From Acidobacteriota bacterium (GTDB taxonomy: Bacteria > Acidobacteriota > Blastocatellia > RBC074): a stretch of 64,000 nt of DNA. Under the pieces are notes generated by a model, which ran no database searches, was not told where the DNA came from, and saw nothing but the letters and a program-made list of their open reading frames with translations. The stretch covers positions 62,001-126,000 of the forward strand of contig JAFDVI010000020.1 of the NCBI GenBank assembly GCA_018269055.1, read 5' to 3'. The position numbers were made by a program, and so were the translations under genes. Shown here piece after piece: positions 1-8,018 of this stretch. The stretch's first letter is position 1, and every line of letters begins with the position of its first letter.

Positions 1-956
1 GCCGAAGTTTGGTTTCCATTGCGAGTCAACTGGATCACGCGGCTGCCCGTGCCGTAAGCCGAGGACATGAAAATCAGGTTGTCAGGTTCCCAAACCGGCG
101 TGCTGATGTTCAACCCGTACTCCGTTTTGTGCGGGTAATGCCAGTAATACGCTCCGTTATGAGGGTCGCAACCAACAATTTCGTCTGTGCTGAAGTAAAT
201 CAACTGATCCTGCCCACTGACGTTGATGATGACAGGCGAAGCGGGCGCAGGCGTGTAATTCAAATTCTTCCACGCAACATTGCCTGTTTGCTGATCGAAC
301 GCCATCAATGATTGGCCATTTTTACCGCCAACAATGACAATCACAGTGTTGTTATAAGCAATTGGACTGGGTGAATAGCCGCGGTCATCGCGTTGCCCCC
401 CGTACTCGTTCCACAAATCGTGCTGCCAAACCAGTTTGCCTGTGCGTTTATCCAGGGCGTGCATTCGACCGGCAACGCCGACCGAGTAAATCAAATTGCC
501 GACAATCAACGGCGTCGAATGCGGCCCTTTGCCATATTCCAAATTCAATCCGCGCGTGCTGGTTTCGTACGGAAACTCCCAAAGGGTTTTGCCCGTCGCC
601 GCGTCCAGGCAGATCACCGTTTCGCGATTGCCGCTGCTGTACATTGTGAACAACCTGCCATTGTCCACCAGAATGGACGAATGCCCTTCGCCTAACGGAC
701 GGCTCCACAATTGTTTGGGGCCTCCGGCGGGCCAGGATTCTTTCAATGCGCCGGATTGAACCTTGAAGTTTCGATTGAGGCCGCCCCATTGCGGCCATTC
801 AGGAGCGGCAGTTTGCGCAGGCGAAACCGACCTTCGGGGGCTGGGACGGCGCTGCGCGCCAACGGTGACAGCCGCAACTGCGAACAGCAGACAAACGACG
901 ACCAGCCAGCGTATCAGCCGATAACGGGAATCCGAGCCAATATCATAAAGTTGCAT
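1..956 (-). CDS. PQQ-repeat (BamB-like) beta-propeller protein, 3' end cut by window
   Basis: Reading leftward from an ATG at 954-956, about 318 residues are visible before the window edge. Residues about 15-35 form a hydrophobic signal or anchor that ends near an Ala-Gln. At least four PQQ-like beta-propeller motifs follow, of the type LDAATGKTLWEF, LDKRTGKLVWQH, FDQQTGNVAWKN and a degenerate CDPHNGAYYWHY. Such motifs mark outer-membrane assembly factor BamB-like and quinoprotein-like propellers. No PQQ-ligating residues or cytochrome c motif are seen in the visible part, so an exported scaffold or binding propeller is more likely than an enzyme. It is divergent from rsgA. The family call is firm; the function is unknown. 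Confidence 0.85.
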   Translation of the reverse strand, partial: MQLYDIGSDSRYRLIRWLVVVCLLFAVAAVTVGAQRRPSPRRSVSPAQTAAPEWPQWGGLNRNFKVQSGALKESWPAGGPKQLWSRPLGEGHSSILVDNGRLFTMYSSGNRETVICLDAATGKTLWEFPYETSTRGLNLEYGKGPHSTPLIVGNLIYSVGVAGRMHALDKRTGKLVWQHDLWNEYGGQRDDRGYSPSPIAYNNTVIVIVGGKNGQSLMAFDQQTGNVAWKNLNYTPAPASPVIINVSGQDQLIYFSTDEIVGCDPHNGAYYWHYPHKTEYGLNISTPVWEPDNLIFMSSAYGTGSRVIQLTRNGNQTS

Positions 957-1306
957 AACCAAAGACTCCTCGCTGTCATAGTTGGAAGATTCGTTTTTGC
1001 CGATGGGTCGTAGCGAACGCTACGGCGGTTACAACGGCCATCTTGTAGCGAAAGTTCCCGCTTTGGTTGCCTCCAATGCGTTCCGCGTGTAGCATCCGGC
1101 TTCCAAATCAGTTCGATTCAAAACGTGCCTATGATTGTCCGCTAACACATGAGTTGTTCGCTCGCTCCCAGGGACTTCGTCGCGCAATTCGATGAAGAAG
1201 TTTTTGTGTGTCCGCTCGCGGCAACTCTTTCCCCATCGCAGCCAATTCACACCAATCATTCACCACATACGATCCGCAAGCGGACAACTGTCAGGAGACA
1301 ATCGAA
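957..1306. other. Divergent intergenic region between the propeller gene and rsgA
   Basis: 350 bases hold no convincing gene. A perfect 16-base palindrome (7-base arms, 2-base centre) lies at 1009-1024. The rsgA Shine-Dalgarno AGGAGA is at 1293-1298. A 76-codon open frame on the minus strand (1029-1259) has no ribosome site and no recognisable family. Confidence 0.5.
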
Positions 1307-2398
1307 ATGAGTTTTGATCGAGAGTTAGTACGACGCTACGGCTGGAACGATTTTTTGGAAGCGCACTTCGCGCCAATGAAAGAGCAGGGTTACGTTCCCG
1401 GTCGTGTCGCCCTGGAATACAACCAGTTTTATCGCGTTTTGACCGACAAAGGTGAGTTGCTGGCCGAAATTACCGGCAAGCTGAAACATGAGGCCGCCAG
1501 CCGCGCCGAACTTCCAGCGGTTGGCGACTGGGTGGCATTGCGCTTAGTCCAAGCGGAAAGCAAAGCCACCATTCACGCCGTGCTGCCTCGCCGCAGCAAA
1601 TTCGCCCGCAAAACCAAAGGTTCCAAAACCGAAGAGCAAATCGTCGGAGCAAACATTGACACAATCTTTCTGGTCACGTCGCTGAATCAGGATTTCAATC
1701 CGCGCAGAATCGAACGTTATCTGACCACTGCCTGGGACAGCGGGGCCAGCCCCGTGATTCTGCTGACCAAAACCGATTTGTGCGATGACCTGGGAACCAA
1801 GTTTGAAGAAGTGTTGGAAGTTTCCATGGGCGCGCCGGTTCACGCCGTTTGCGCCATCAAAGGCGAAGGTCTGGAAGAGTTAGAGCAATATTTCAAAGCC
1901 GGTCAGACCGTTGCGTTGATCGGTTCTTCCGGCGTAGGCAAATCCACCTTGATCAATCGCCTGATCGGGTTTGAGCGCCAAGCCGTCAAGGAAGTTCGCG
2001 AACACGATGACCGTGGGCTTCATACCACGCGGCATAGGGAATTGATCCTGATGCCCAATGGCGCGCTGGTGCTGGACACGCCTGGCATGCGTGAATTGCA
2101 ACTCTGGGACGCCGATGAAGGAATCGAAACGACCTTTGAAGACATAGAGGAAATCGCTGCCGGTTGTTATTTCACCGATTGCAAACATGAATCCGAGCCG
2201 CGCTGCGCCGTTCGCGCCGCCCTCGAAGACGGCACGCTCGACGCTGGCAGGTTCGGGAATTATTTGAAGATGCAGCGGGAACTAAATCACCTGGCTCGCC
2301 GTCAGGATCAATTCGCCCAGCGCATGGAAAAAAATCGCTGGAAAAAATTGACGAAGATGGGCGAAGAACGCGCGAAGTGGAAGCGCCAGGGAAAATAA
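1307..2398 (+). CDS. rsgA: Ribosome small subunit-dependent GTPase A (RsgA)
   Basis: RsgA is a circularly permuted GTPase that acts late in 30S subunit assembly. The 363-residue product shows an N-terminal OB-fold-like part, then the permuted order of GTPase motifs: G4 TKTD near residue 154, the G1 P-loop GSSGVGKST near 206, and G3 DTPGM near 257. The C-terminal zinc knuckle has spaced Cys, Cys, His and Cys in CYFTDCKHESEPRC near 286-300. The open frame extends upstream to 1208, but ATG 1307 has AGGAGA eight bases ahead and matches the family start. It is a single gene followed by an inverted repeat. Confidence 0.96.
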   Translation: MSFDRELVRRYGWNDFLEAHFAPMKEQGYVPGRVALEYNQFYRVLTDKGELLAEITGKLKHEAASRAELPAVGDWVALRLVQAESKATIHAVLPRRSKFARKTKGSKTEEQIVGANIDTIFLVTSLNQDFNPRRIERYLTTAWDSGASPVILLTKTDLCDDLGTKFEEVLEVSMGAPVHAVCAIKGEGLEELEQYFKAGQTVALIGSSGVGKSTLINRLIGFERQAVKEVREHDDRGLHTTRHRELILMPNGALVLDTPGMRELQLWDADEGIETTFEDIEEIAAGCYFTDCKHESEPRCAVRAALEDGTLDAGRFGNYLKMQRELNHLARRQDQFAQRMEKNRWKKLTKMGEERAKWKRQGK

Positions 2399-2412
2399 CA
2401 ACTCGACATCAG

Positions 2413-2486
2413 CCATTCGCCTGCCGACGATTTACAAAGAGATTTTTCTCTTACCTGTAAATCGTTTCGCAGGCAATGGCGAATGG
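2413..2486. repeat. Long imperfect inverted repeat downstream of rsgA
   Basis: Arms CCATTCGCC...GATTTACA and TGTAAATC...GGCGAATGG pair almost completely, with a few-base bulge. The apex is itself a small hairpin (AGAGATTTTTCTCT). It may end rsgA transcription, but no T tract follows, and it resembles the other intergenic inverted repeats in this window. Confidence 0.6.
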
Positions 2487-2556
2487 GTAATTTGCAGACT
2501 TTCTGTTACCATCAGTTACGAATTGAATTTGAATCAATCATTCAAACGAGGCGCGT

Positions 2557-3183
2557 ATGAACTCATTTTTGAAATCTCGAAGACTCGTGTTGATTATCGT
2601 AATTTCGTTGGCCGCGATGACCGGAGTTTGGGCGATCACTTCGGCGGCGGATACCCTGAGCGTGAAACAGGCGCGCGAATTGTTACAGCATCTGGCGGGT
2701 GCGAATCTGAGCAAGGACCAGGTGCAGATCAAAAAGATCGAATCCGGCTTTGGCGGTAACGTGATTGTCGAAGCTCAGATTGAAACCTCGTTCCGCGTCA
2801 AAAAAGAAAAAAGCGGATGGCAAATTGAAGAAGTCCGCCTGGGCGACCGGCAATGGGAATCCTTCGAACTGGTCGAGGAAGCCATCAAACGCGAAAAAGC
2901 TCGGCGAACAATGGCGTTGCTGCAAAAACTGGCAGACGGTTTGGCGGCTTATCAGAAAGCCAATGGGCAATACGCCGTGACGGAAGAAATCTCCGAATTG
3001 CTGGATTTTCTTTCGCCGCGCTATATGTCGGTGGCGCCGCGTTTCGATCTTTGGGGAAAAGAATTTGAATACCGAGGCACAGCTTCCAACTATTCGCTGT
3101 TTTCTGCCGGGCCGGATGGCAAAAAAGGAACTTCGGACGATTTGGTCGTCGAAAACGGAGTGATCAAAGTGTCATCGGAATAA
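2557..3183 (+). CDS. Secreted protein with type II secretion GspG-like C-terminal domain
   Basis: The 208-residue product has a basic N-terminus and hydrophobic segment (about 8-30) ending ITSAAD, a signal peptide or anchor. From about residue 125 it resembles the C-terminal half of major pseudopilin GspG: AAYQKANGQYAVTEE, then DLWGKEFEYRG and FSAGPDGKKGTSDDL. The GPDGxxGTxDD loop matches the calcium-binding tail of GspG. The canonical prepilin cleavage motif (Gly-Phe-Thr-Leu-Ile-Glu) is missing, so this is a GspG-like domain borrowed into another exported protein rather than a classical pseudopilin. The middle of the protein is not recognised. It starts a three-gene run with 3214 and 3724. 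Confidence 0.8.
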   Translation: MNSFLKSRRLVLIIVISLAAMTGVWAITSAADTLSVKQARELLQHLAGANLSKDQVQIKKIESGFGGNVIVEAQIETSFRVKKEKSGWQIEEVRLGDRQWESFELVEEAIKREKARRTMALLQKLADGLAAYQKANGQYAVTEEISELLDFLSPRYMSVAPRFDLWGKEFEYRGTASNYSLFSAGPDGKKGTSDDLVVENGVIKVSSE

Positions 3184-3213
3184 CCGAGCAAATTACGGCT
3201 CATCGTTTATTTT

Positions 3214-3717
3214 ATGGATTACATTTCAGTCGAACATCAAACAGCACTCGGCCAGCGGTATCGGACGGCTGCAATTATTGTCGGAGCATTTTGCATCAGC
3301 GTGCTGGTGTATCTGATCGTCGCCAAATTCATTCCGGTGAATGACATCAAACCCGGAACCGAAAGCTGGCAACAGCCTGTGTATTCGGCAGTGATCGTGT
3401 TGGGAGTCGTCGTTGTCGCGTTGCGCCGAATCCTGCTTTCCAAAACGGTGATGAGCACGGCGACGCAACGCGGGGTCGGCGCGGTGCTGCAACATCTGTT
3501 GACGATGACCGTGATCATTTGCGCCCTGGCAGAAATCGCGGCGATTGGCGGGTTGGTTCTTTACCTAATGACCGGAGATTACCAGTACAGTTGGCGGCTG
3601 GGCGTTGTCAGTCTGTTTCTGCTGCTTTACACCTTTCCGCGCAAAGGCGAATGGGAAAAGGCTGTCGCGACCAGCGCCAACGTTCGAACTGCAACCGCAT
3701 CTTCCACTGCCCGGTAA
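3214..3717 (+). CDS. Small integral membrane protein of unknown function
   Basis: The 167-residue product has four hydrophobic segments at roughly 19-40, 57-72, 92-117 and 127-143. This predicts an inner-membrane protein with short loops and a basic, Ser/Thr-rich cytoplasmic tail. I recognise no family. It lies 30 bases after the GspG-like gene and 6 bases before the TPR gene, so the three are probably co-transcribed. No clear Shine-Dalgarno precedes ATG 3214. Confidence 0.75.
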   Translation: MDYISVEHQTALGQRYRTAAIIVGAFCISVLVYLIVAKFIPVNDIKPGTESWQQPVYSAVIVLGVVVVALRRILLSKTVMSTATQRGVGAVLQHLLTMTVIICALAEIAAIGGLVLYLMTGDYQYSWRLGVVSLFLLLYTFPRKGEWEKAVATSANVRTATASSTAR

Positions 3718-3723
3718 TCCGAA

Positions 3724-5769
3724 ATGATGAAGAGTTTTACTTTAGGTGCTCTCTCGCTTGTACTGAGCGTCACGGCTTTTGCGCAGCAAAGTTCGCCGCT
3801 CGCGACCAATTTTTCTGCGCAGTCTCAGCAGCGCCAGCAGGCGTATCTGAAATTCATCGAGGCCCGGCGTCTGAAAAACGAAGCGCTTCGCGCCAACAGC
3901 CGGTCGGTGCTGGAAGATTCCATTCGCGCATTCCGCGAAACCGTTCAGTTGGACCCCACTGCCTCGGAACCACACTTTGAGCTGGGTGAAATCTATTTCT
4001 TTTTCCTCAACCAACCAAACGTGGCCGAACGCGAAGCACAGGAGGCAATTCGCCTGGATGCCAAAAGCCTGAATGCGCACTGGTTGTTGGCTCGGTTGCG
4101 GATTTTCGCTGCGCGCTCTGAAAACAGTTTTCGCCCGTCCCTGCTTGATCCGGCAATTTTGGCGTACGAAAAAGTCGCGGAGCTTGATCCATTGAACGCC
4201 GAAGCCTGGGCATTTCTGGCGGAAATGTTTGGGATGAAGAACCAGCCGATCAAACAAATCCAAGCGTTGGAAAAGTGGGCTGGCTTGCCAGTGCCGACCG
4301 ATCAGTTTTTTTACCAGACATTGATGAATGGCGATTTGACGCCGGATCGCGCCTATTACCAGCTTTCGCAAATTTACCTGAGCCAGAATCGAAATTCCGA
4401 AGCCATCAGCGCCGCGCGACGCGCCTACGAAATGAACCCGGAAGTGAATGACTACGCCCGCAATCTGATCAGCGTGCTGCGCGTGGCCGGAAGCAACGCC
4501 GACGAAGTTCGATTGCTCGGCCAGTTGTTCAAAACGGCAAACAGTTCAGGCCTGCTATTGGGATATGGCTCGGCGTTGATTCGAGCCGGAAATTACAATG
4601 AAGCCATTGAGCGGTTACGCGAATATGTTGCCGTGGAGCCGGAAAATGCCAGTGCCGCGGGGTTGCTGGCCCTGGCGCAACGCCGCGCGGGCCAACCCAG
4701 AGCCGCCATCGAAACGCTGAAAACAACGCTGGCCAAAATTGAATCCGAAACGCGTACCGACCTGATGTTGGAACTGGCGCAAACCTATGAAGAAATGGGA
4801 CGCAATGAAGACGCCATCGCTCAATACGAACAGGCGTTTCAAAACTATACGGGCAAAGACGCCCTGACGCCTGCTAACACGCCGCTGTTCAATGAAATCG
4901 TCAACCGTCTGGCAATTATTTTTCGCCGCACCGGCAATCAAACCAAGCTGCAAGCATTGCTGGCGCGCACGCGTCAATTAATTGACGAACAAAATCCGCT
5001 GGCTGATTTGGTAACGATTGAAAATTTGATGGATCAGGGAAAACGCCGTGAAGCGTTGGAAAATGCGCGCGCTTCGGTTCGCCGTTACCCCGACGACCGC
5101 TCCCTGAAATACGCCGAAGCCATGATTTTGAGCGAGATGAAACGCGCAGACGAAAGCGCCGACCATTTACGCGATCTGCTCACGGGCCGTCCGGAAAATG
5201 CGACCGACGACGCTTTCGTTCAGTTGCTGCTGAGCGGAGTTTATCTGCAACAAGGAAAATTGAAAGAAGCGGAAGAAGCCGCACGCAAATCCATCACCTT
5301 GAATCCGGAGGACCCGGAAGCTTCAATCAAACTCAGTTCCGTGCTGGAAAAAGCCGGAAAGTATGATGCCGCTGAAACAGTTTTGCGCGATTTGCTCAAA
5401 CAACATCCTGACAATGCAACGGCGTTGAATAATCTGGGATATTTTTTGCTGGACCGCAGTTCGCGCCATAAAGAAGCGCTGGGTTTGATCGAACAAGCCA
5501 TCGCCATTGAACCTATCAATGGCAGTTTTTTGGACAGCCTGGGTTGGGCACAGTTCAAACTCGGCAATCCGGAAAAGGCCAGGGAGAGTTTGGAAAAGGC
5601 GATGGTCTATTCGCGCCGCAGCGCCACAGCGCATGAGCATCTGGGCGATGTGCTGCAAAAACTTGGCCGACTCGCCGAAGCCCGAAAGCAATGGGAAAAA
5701 GCGCTGGAACTTTCCCTGGAAGACACTGAAATCGTCCGGCTCAAAGTGAAGCTCAAAGACAGGCGATAA
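3724..5769 (+). CDS. Exported tetratricopeptide-repeat protein
   Basis: The 681-residue product has a signal peptide (hydrophobic core about 5-17, ending AFAQQ) followed by tandem TPR-type helical hairpins almost to the C-terminus. Clear repeats include AHFxLGEIYF-, LLGYGSALIRAGNYNEAIERL-, LELAQTYEEMGRNEDAIAQYEQAF- and AHEHLGDVLQKLGRLAEARKQWEKAL-like units. TPR solenoids are protein-interaction scaffolds. Being exported and next to a pseudopilin-like protein, it may act in envelope assembly or secretion, but this is inference. Either of two adjacent ATGs (3724, 3727) could be the start. Confidence 0.9.
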   Translation: MMKSFTLGALSLVLSVTAFAQQSSPLATNFSAQSQQRQQAYLKFIEARRLKNEALRANSRSVLEDSIRAFRETVQLDPTASEPHFELGEIYFFFLNQPNVAEREAQEAIRLDAKSLNAHWLLARLRIFAARSENSFRPSLLDPAILAYEKVAELDPLNAEAWAFLAEMFGMKNQPIKQIQALEKWAGLPVPTDQFFYQTLMNGDLTPDRAYYQLSQIYLSQNRNSEAISAARRAYEMNPEVNDYARNLISVLRVAGSNADEVRLLGQLFKTANSSGLLLGYGSALIRAGNYNEAIERLREYVAVEPENASAAGLLALAQRRAGQPRAAIETLKTTLAKIESETRTDLMLELAQTYEEMGRNEDAIAQYEQAFQNYTGKDALTPANTPLFNEIVNRLAIIFRRTGNQTKLQALLARTRQLIDEQNPLADLVTIENLMDQGKRREALENARASVRRYPDDRSLKYAEAMILSEMKRADESADHLRDLLTGRPENATDDAFVQLLLSGVYLQQGKLKEAEEAARKSITLNPEDPEASIKLSSVLEKAGKYDAAETVLRDLLKQHPDNATALNNLGYFLLDRSSRHKEALGLIEQAIAIEPINGSFLDSLGWAQFKLGNPEKARESLEKAMVYSRRSATAHEHLGDVLQKLGRLAEARKQWEKALELSLEDTEIVRLKVKLKDRR

Positions 5770-5774
5770 AGCGG

Positions 5775-6599
5775 CTACAAATACGACCCGCCCGTCACCA
5801 ACAACACGTGTCCCGTCACGTAATCTGACAGGGGCGAAGCCAGAAACAGCACCGGCCCGGCGGCTTCTTCCGGCGTGCCTGCGCGCCCGAGTGGAATGAA
5901 ATTCATCGCCGCCTGGCGCATTGAATCCGGAATACCGAGCTGGATTTCGTTTTCGCCGACGTGAACCGGCGCTTGCGCTTCTTTCGCCGCCGTCAGCCGC
6001 GTTTCGATAAAACCATAAGCCACGGCGTTGACGTTGATGCTGAACCGTCCCCACTCTTTGGCCAGGGTTTTGGTCACGCCGACGATGCCCATCTTGCCCG
6101 CCGAATAATTCACCTGTCCCGGATTTCCCGCCACGCCGGAAGTCGAAGACACATTGACGATTTTGCGGTGCACGCGCTTGCCTTCAGCCATTTCGCGCTT
6201 GGCGGCTTCACGCATATAGGGCGTTGCGGCACGAATGATCTTGAATGGCGCAGTCAGGTGAACAGCGATCATCGCGTCCCACATTTCGTCCGTGACGTTT
6301 TGGATGACGCCATCCCAGGTGTATCCGGCGTTGTTGACGATGATGTCCAGTTTGCCGAATTCCTGGACAGCGGTTTGCACGACCTTTTCGGCAAAATCCG
6401 GCGCGGTCACGCTGCCGACGCAGGTTGTGGCCACACCGCCCGAAGCATTGATCGAATTCGCGACACCTTCGGCGGTTTCCCCGTCCAGGTCGTTGACCAC
6501 GACGTGTGCGCCGTGTTCAGCAAATAGCGTGGCCACGGCTCGGCCAATGCCGCGCCCGGAACCGGTGACAATTGCAGATTTCCCTTCCAGCAGTTTCAT
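5775..6599 (-). CDS. SDR-family oxidoreductase (FabG-like)
   Basis: This 274-residue classical short-chain dehydrogenase has all signature elements: TGxxxGIG at 12-19 for the dinucleotide, NNAG at 89-92, the catalytic Ser near 151-152, and YSAGK at 165-169 giving the Tyr/Lys pair. Asp37 after the second strand points to NAD(H) preference. Such enzymes reduce 3-oxoacyl thioesters or oxidise secondary alcohols; the substrate cannot be read. ATG 6599 was chosen over the upstream 6671 because AGGAAGAG precedes it. It is the last gene of an SDR/VOC/SDR run. The unusual PDSMRQAAMNFIPLGR stretch before the C-terminus lengthens the substrate-binding loop. Confidence 0.92.
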   Translation of the reverse strand: MKLLEGKSAIVTGSGRGIGRAVATLFAEHGAHVVVNDLDGETAEGVANSINASGGVATTCVGSVTAPDFAEKVVQTAVQEFGKLDIIVNNAGYTWDGVIQNVTDEMWDAMIAVHLTAPFKIIRAATPYMREAAKREMAEGKRVHRKIVNVSSTSGVAGNPGQVNYSAGKMGIVGVTKTLAKEWGRFSINVNAVAYGFIETRLTAAKEAQAPVHVGENEIQLGIPDSMRQAAMNFIPLGRAGTPEEAAGPVLFLASPLSDYVTGHVLLVTGGSYL

Positions 6600-6667
6600 T
6601 TCTCTTCCTCGATATAAATTTTGGGTTTGTTGTTTTGATGAATATGTCTTTCGCGCCTCAGCGACAT

Positions 6668-7045
6668 TCAATCAATGACCTGATGTTTTTCAAGAAACTC
6701 AATTCGATTGCCGAAGGGATCGAAAAAGGAAAAGCGGCTCATTCCAGGAACGGCAGTCTCGTCTTTGATTTCAACGCCCTGTTCGCTCAGGTACGCACGA
6801 ATGGTTTCCAAGTCTTCGACTTCAAATGCAGGATGCCGCCTGCTTCTGGTTTGTCCCTCTTCAATCCCAAGGTGAAGCTGCACGTTCGCAATTTTGAACC
6901 ACAGGCCTCCCTTTGGCTTCAAAGCCTTCGGCTTTTCTATTTCTTCAAGCCCAAGGATTTCTCCGAAAAACTTTCTTGCCGTCTGCTCTTCGCCTTTGGG
7001 CATGGGGAGCTGAAGATGATCTATTCTGACGATTTTGACTTGCAT
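6668..7045 (-). CDS. VOC-family (glyoxalase/dioxygenase fold) protein
   Basis: The roughly 125-residue product is a single VOC module. It has the N-terminal DHLQLPMP strand with a conserved His, the FFGEILGLEE helix, WFKIANVQLHLG, and the C-terminal FFDPFGNRIEFLE with a metal-ligand Glu. Members bind a divalent metal and catalyse isomerisation, epimerisation or ring cleavage, or bind antibiotics; the substrate is not apparent. It lies 30 bases after the SDR at 7079 and 68 before the SDR at 6599, so the three are probably one operon. A GTG at 7048 is an alternative start. Confidence 0.9.
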   Translation of the reverse strand: MQVKIVRIDHLQLPMPKGEEQTARKFFGEILGLEEIEKPKALKPKGGLWFKIANVQLHLGIEEGQTRSRRHPAFEVEDLETIRAYLSEQGVEIKDETAVPGMSRFSFFDPFGNRIEFLEKHQVID

Positions 7046-7078
7046 CACTTGTTTCTCAAGCTCTTCATTTGGAAAGCA

Positions 7079-7864
7079 CTACATAGTTCCGCGAATCAAA
7101 CCGCCATCCACTTGCAGCGAAACGCCGGTCAGATAGCTGGCGCGTTCCGAAGCCAGAAAGGCCACGACTTCGCCGACTTCGCGCGCTTCGCCCAAACGGC
7201 GTAGCGGAATTTCCGACGCCACGCGCCGAAAATGCTCTTCGTAGCTGATTCCCTGCTCTTTCATGCGAACATCTGCAATAGCGTTTTGCCGGTCGGTCAT
7301 GATTTGCCCCATCAACACGGCATTGACCGTAATGCCATCTGGTCCCAACTGATTCGCCATTGTTTTGGTCAGGCCAGACAATCCAGCGCGAAGCGTGCTG
7401 GAAATTGTCAAATCGTCCAGCGGTTGTTTGGCGACCAGCGAGGTCAGATGAATAATCCTGCCCCATTTGCGCTCTTGCATTCCGGAAATCACCAGCCGCG
7501 AAAGCCGCACCACATTCATCAAGGTAGATTCGACGCCTGCCTGCCATTGTTCATCGCTCAGTTGCATAAAGCGGCTGACCGGTGGGCCGCCGGTATTCGT
7601 AACCAGAATGTCCACCTGGCCGAAGCTTTCGACTGTCGCCCGGTGCCATTTTTCAAGGCTTTGAGCGGAAGAAACATCCGTCACCAAAGCAATCGTTTCG
7701 CTGATTGCGGCAAGTTCCGTCGCGAACCGTATCAACGTTTCCGGGTTCCGCGAACAGATCGAGACTTTGCAACCTTCCTGCGCCAAAGCCAGCGCGCAGG
7801 CTTTACCAATGCCTTTGCTGGCGGCGGCAATCATGGCCACGCGACCTTTCAATCCAAAATCCAT
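7079..7864 (-). CDS. Divergent SDR-family protein lacking the catalytic Tyr/Lys
   Basis: The 261-residue SDR-fold protein keeps a glycine-rich AAASKGIG (13-20), a VTNTGG variant of NNAG (about 88-93), a Ser near 142 and the C-terminal [11 protein letters not shown]. The usual YxxxK is replaced: aligning SSTLRAGL (155-162) on YSASKAGL puts Ser155 at the tyrosine and Arg159 at the lysine. This fits the BKR_like SDR_like subgroup, known to deviate from the catalytic tetrad, and proteins of this type are often annotated as 3-oxoacyl-ACP reductases. It may be a weak or altered-mechanism enzyme. It is first in a minus-strand run with VOC and SDR genes. Confidence 0.9.
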   Translation of the reverse strand: MDFGLKGRVAMIAAASKGIGKACALALAQEGCKVSICSRNPETLIRFATELAAISETIALVTDVSSAQSLEKWHRATVESFGQVDILVTNTGGPPVSRFMQLSDEQWQAGVESTLMNVVRLSRLVISGMQERKWGRIIHLTSLVAKQPLDDLTISSTLRAGLSGLTKTMANQLGPDGITVNAVLMGQIMTDRQNAIADVRMKEQGISYEEHFRRVASEIPLRRLGEAREVGEVVAFLASERASYLTGVSLQVDGGLIRGTM

Positions 7865-7934
7865 AAATCGAATTCCTTTGAAGTAAAAGTGAGGAGCCTG
7901 TCAACCAACACCAAACGCCTGAACGATGATGAAC

Positions 7935-7987
7935 AAAAAAGGCCACGAAGCCAAGCAGGATTTTTCATCCTGTCGAACTTCGTGGCC
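7935..7987 (-). terminator. Rho-independent terminator of the Oar-type receptor gene
   Basis: On the minus strand a 10-base stem GGCCACGAAG/CTTCGTGGCC (arms 7978-7987 and 7941-7950) encloses a second small hairpin (AGGAT/ATCCT) and is followed directly by six T (7940-7935). It lies about 30 bases beyond the stop at 8019. Confidence 0.85.
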
Positions 7988-8018
7988 AAATGGACTTTAG
8001 CCGAATGAAGCAGAAAGC

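Noticed and set aside
1029-1259. A 76-codon minus-strand frame between the first two genes
   Set aside because: No ribosome site, no family, and it occupies the divergent promoter region.
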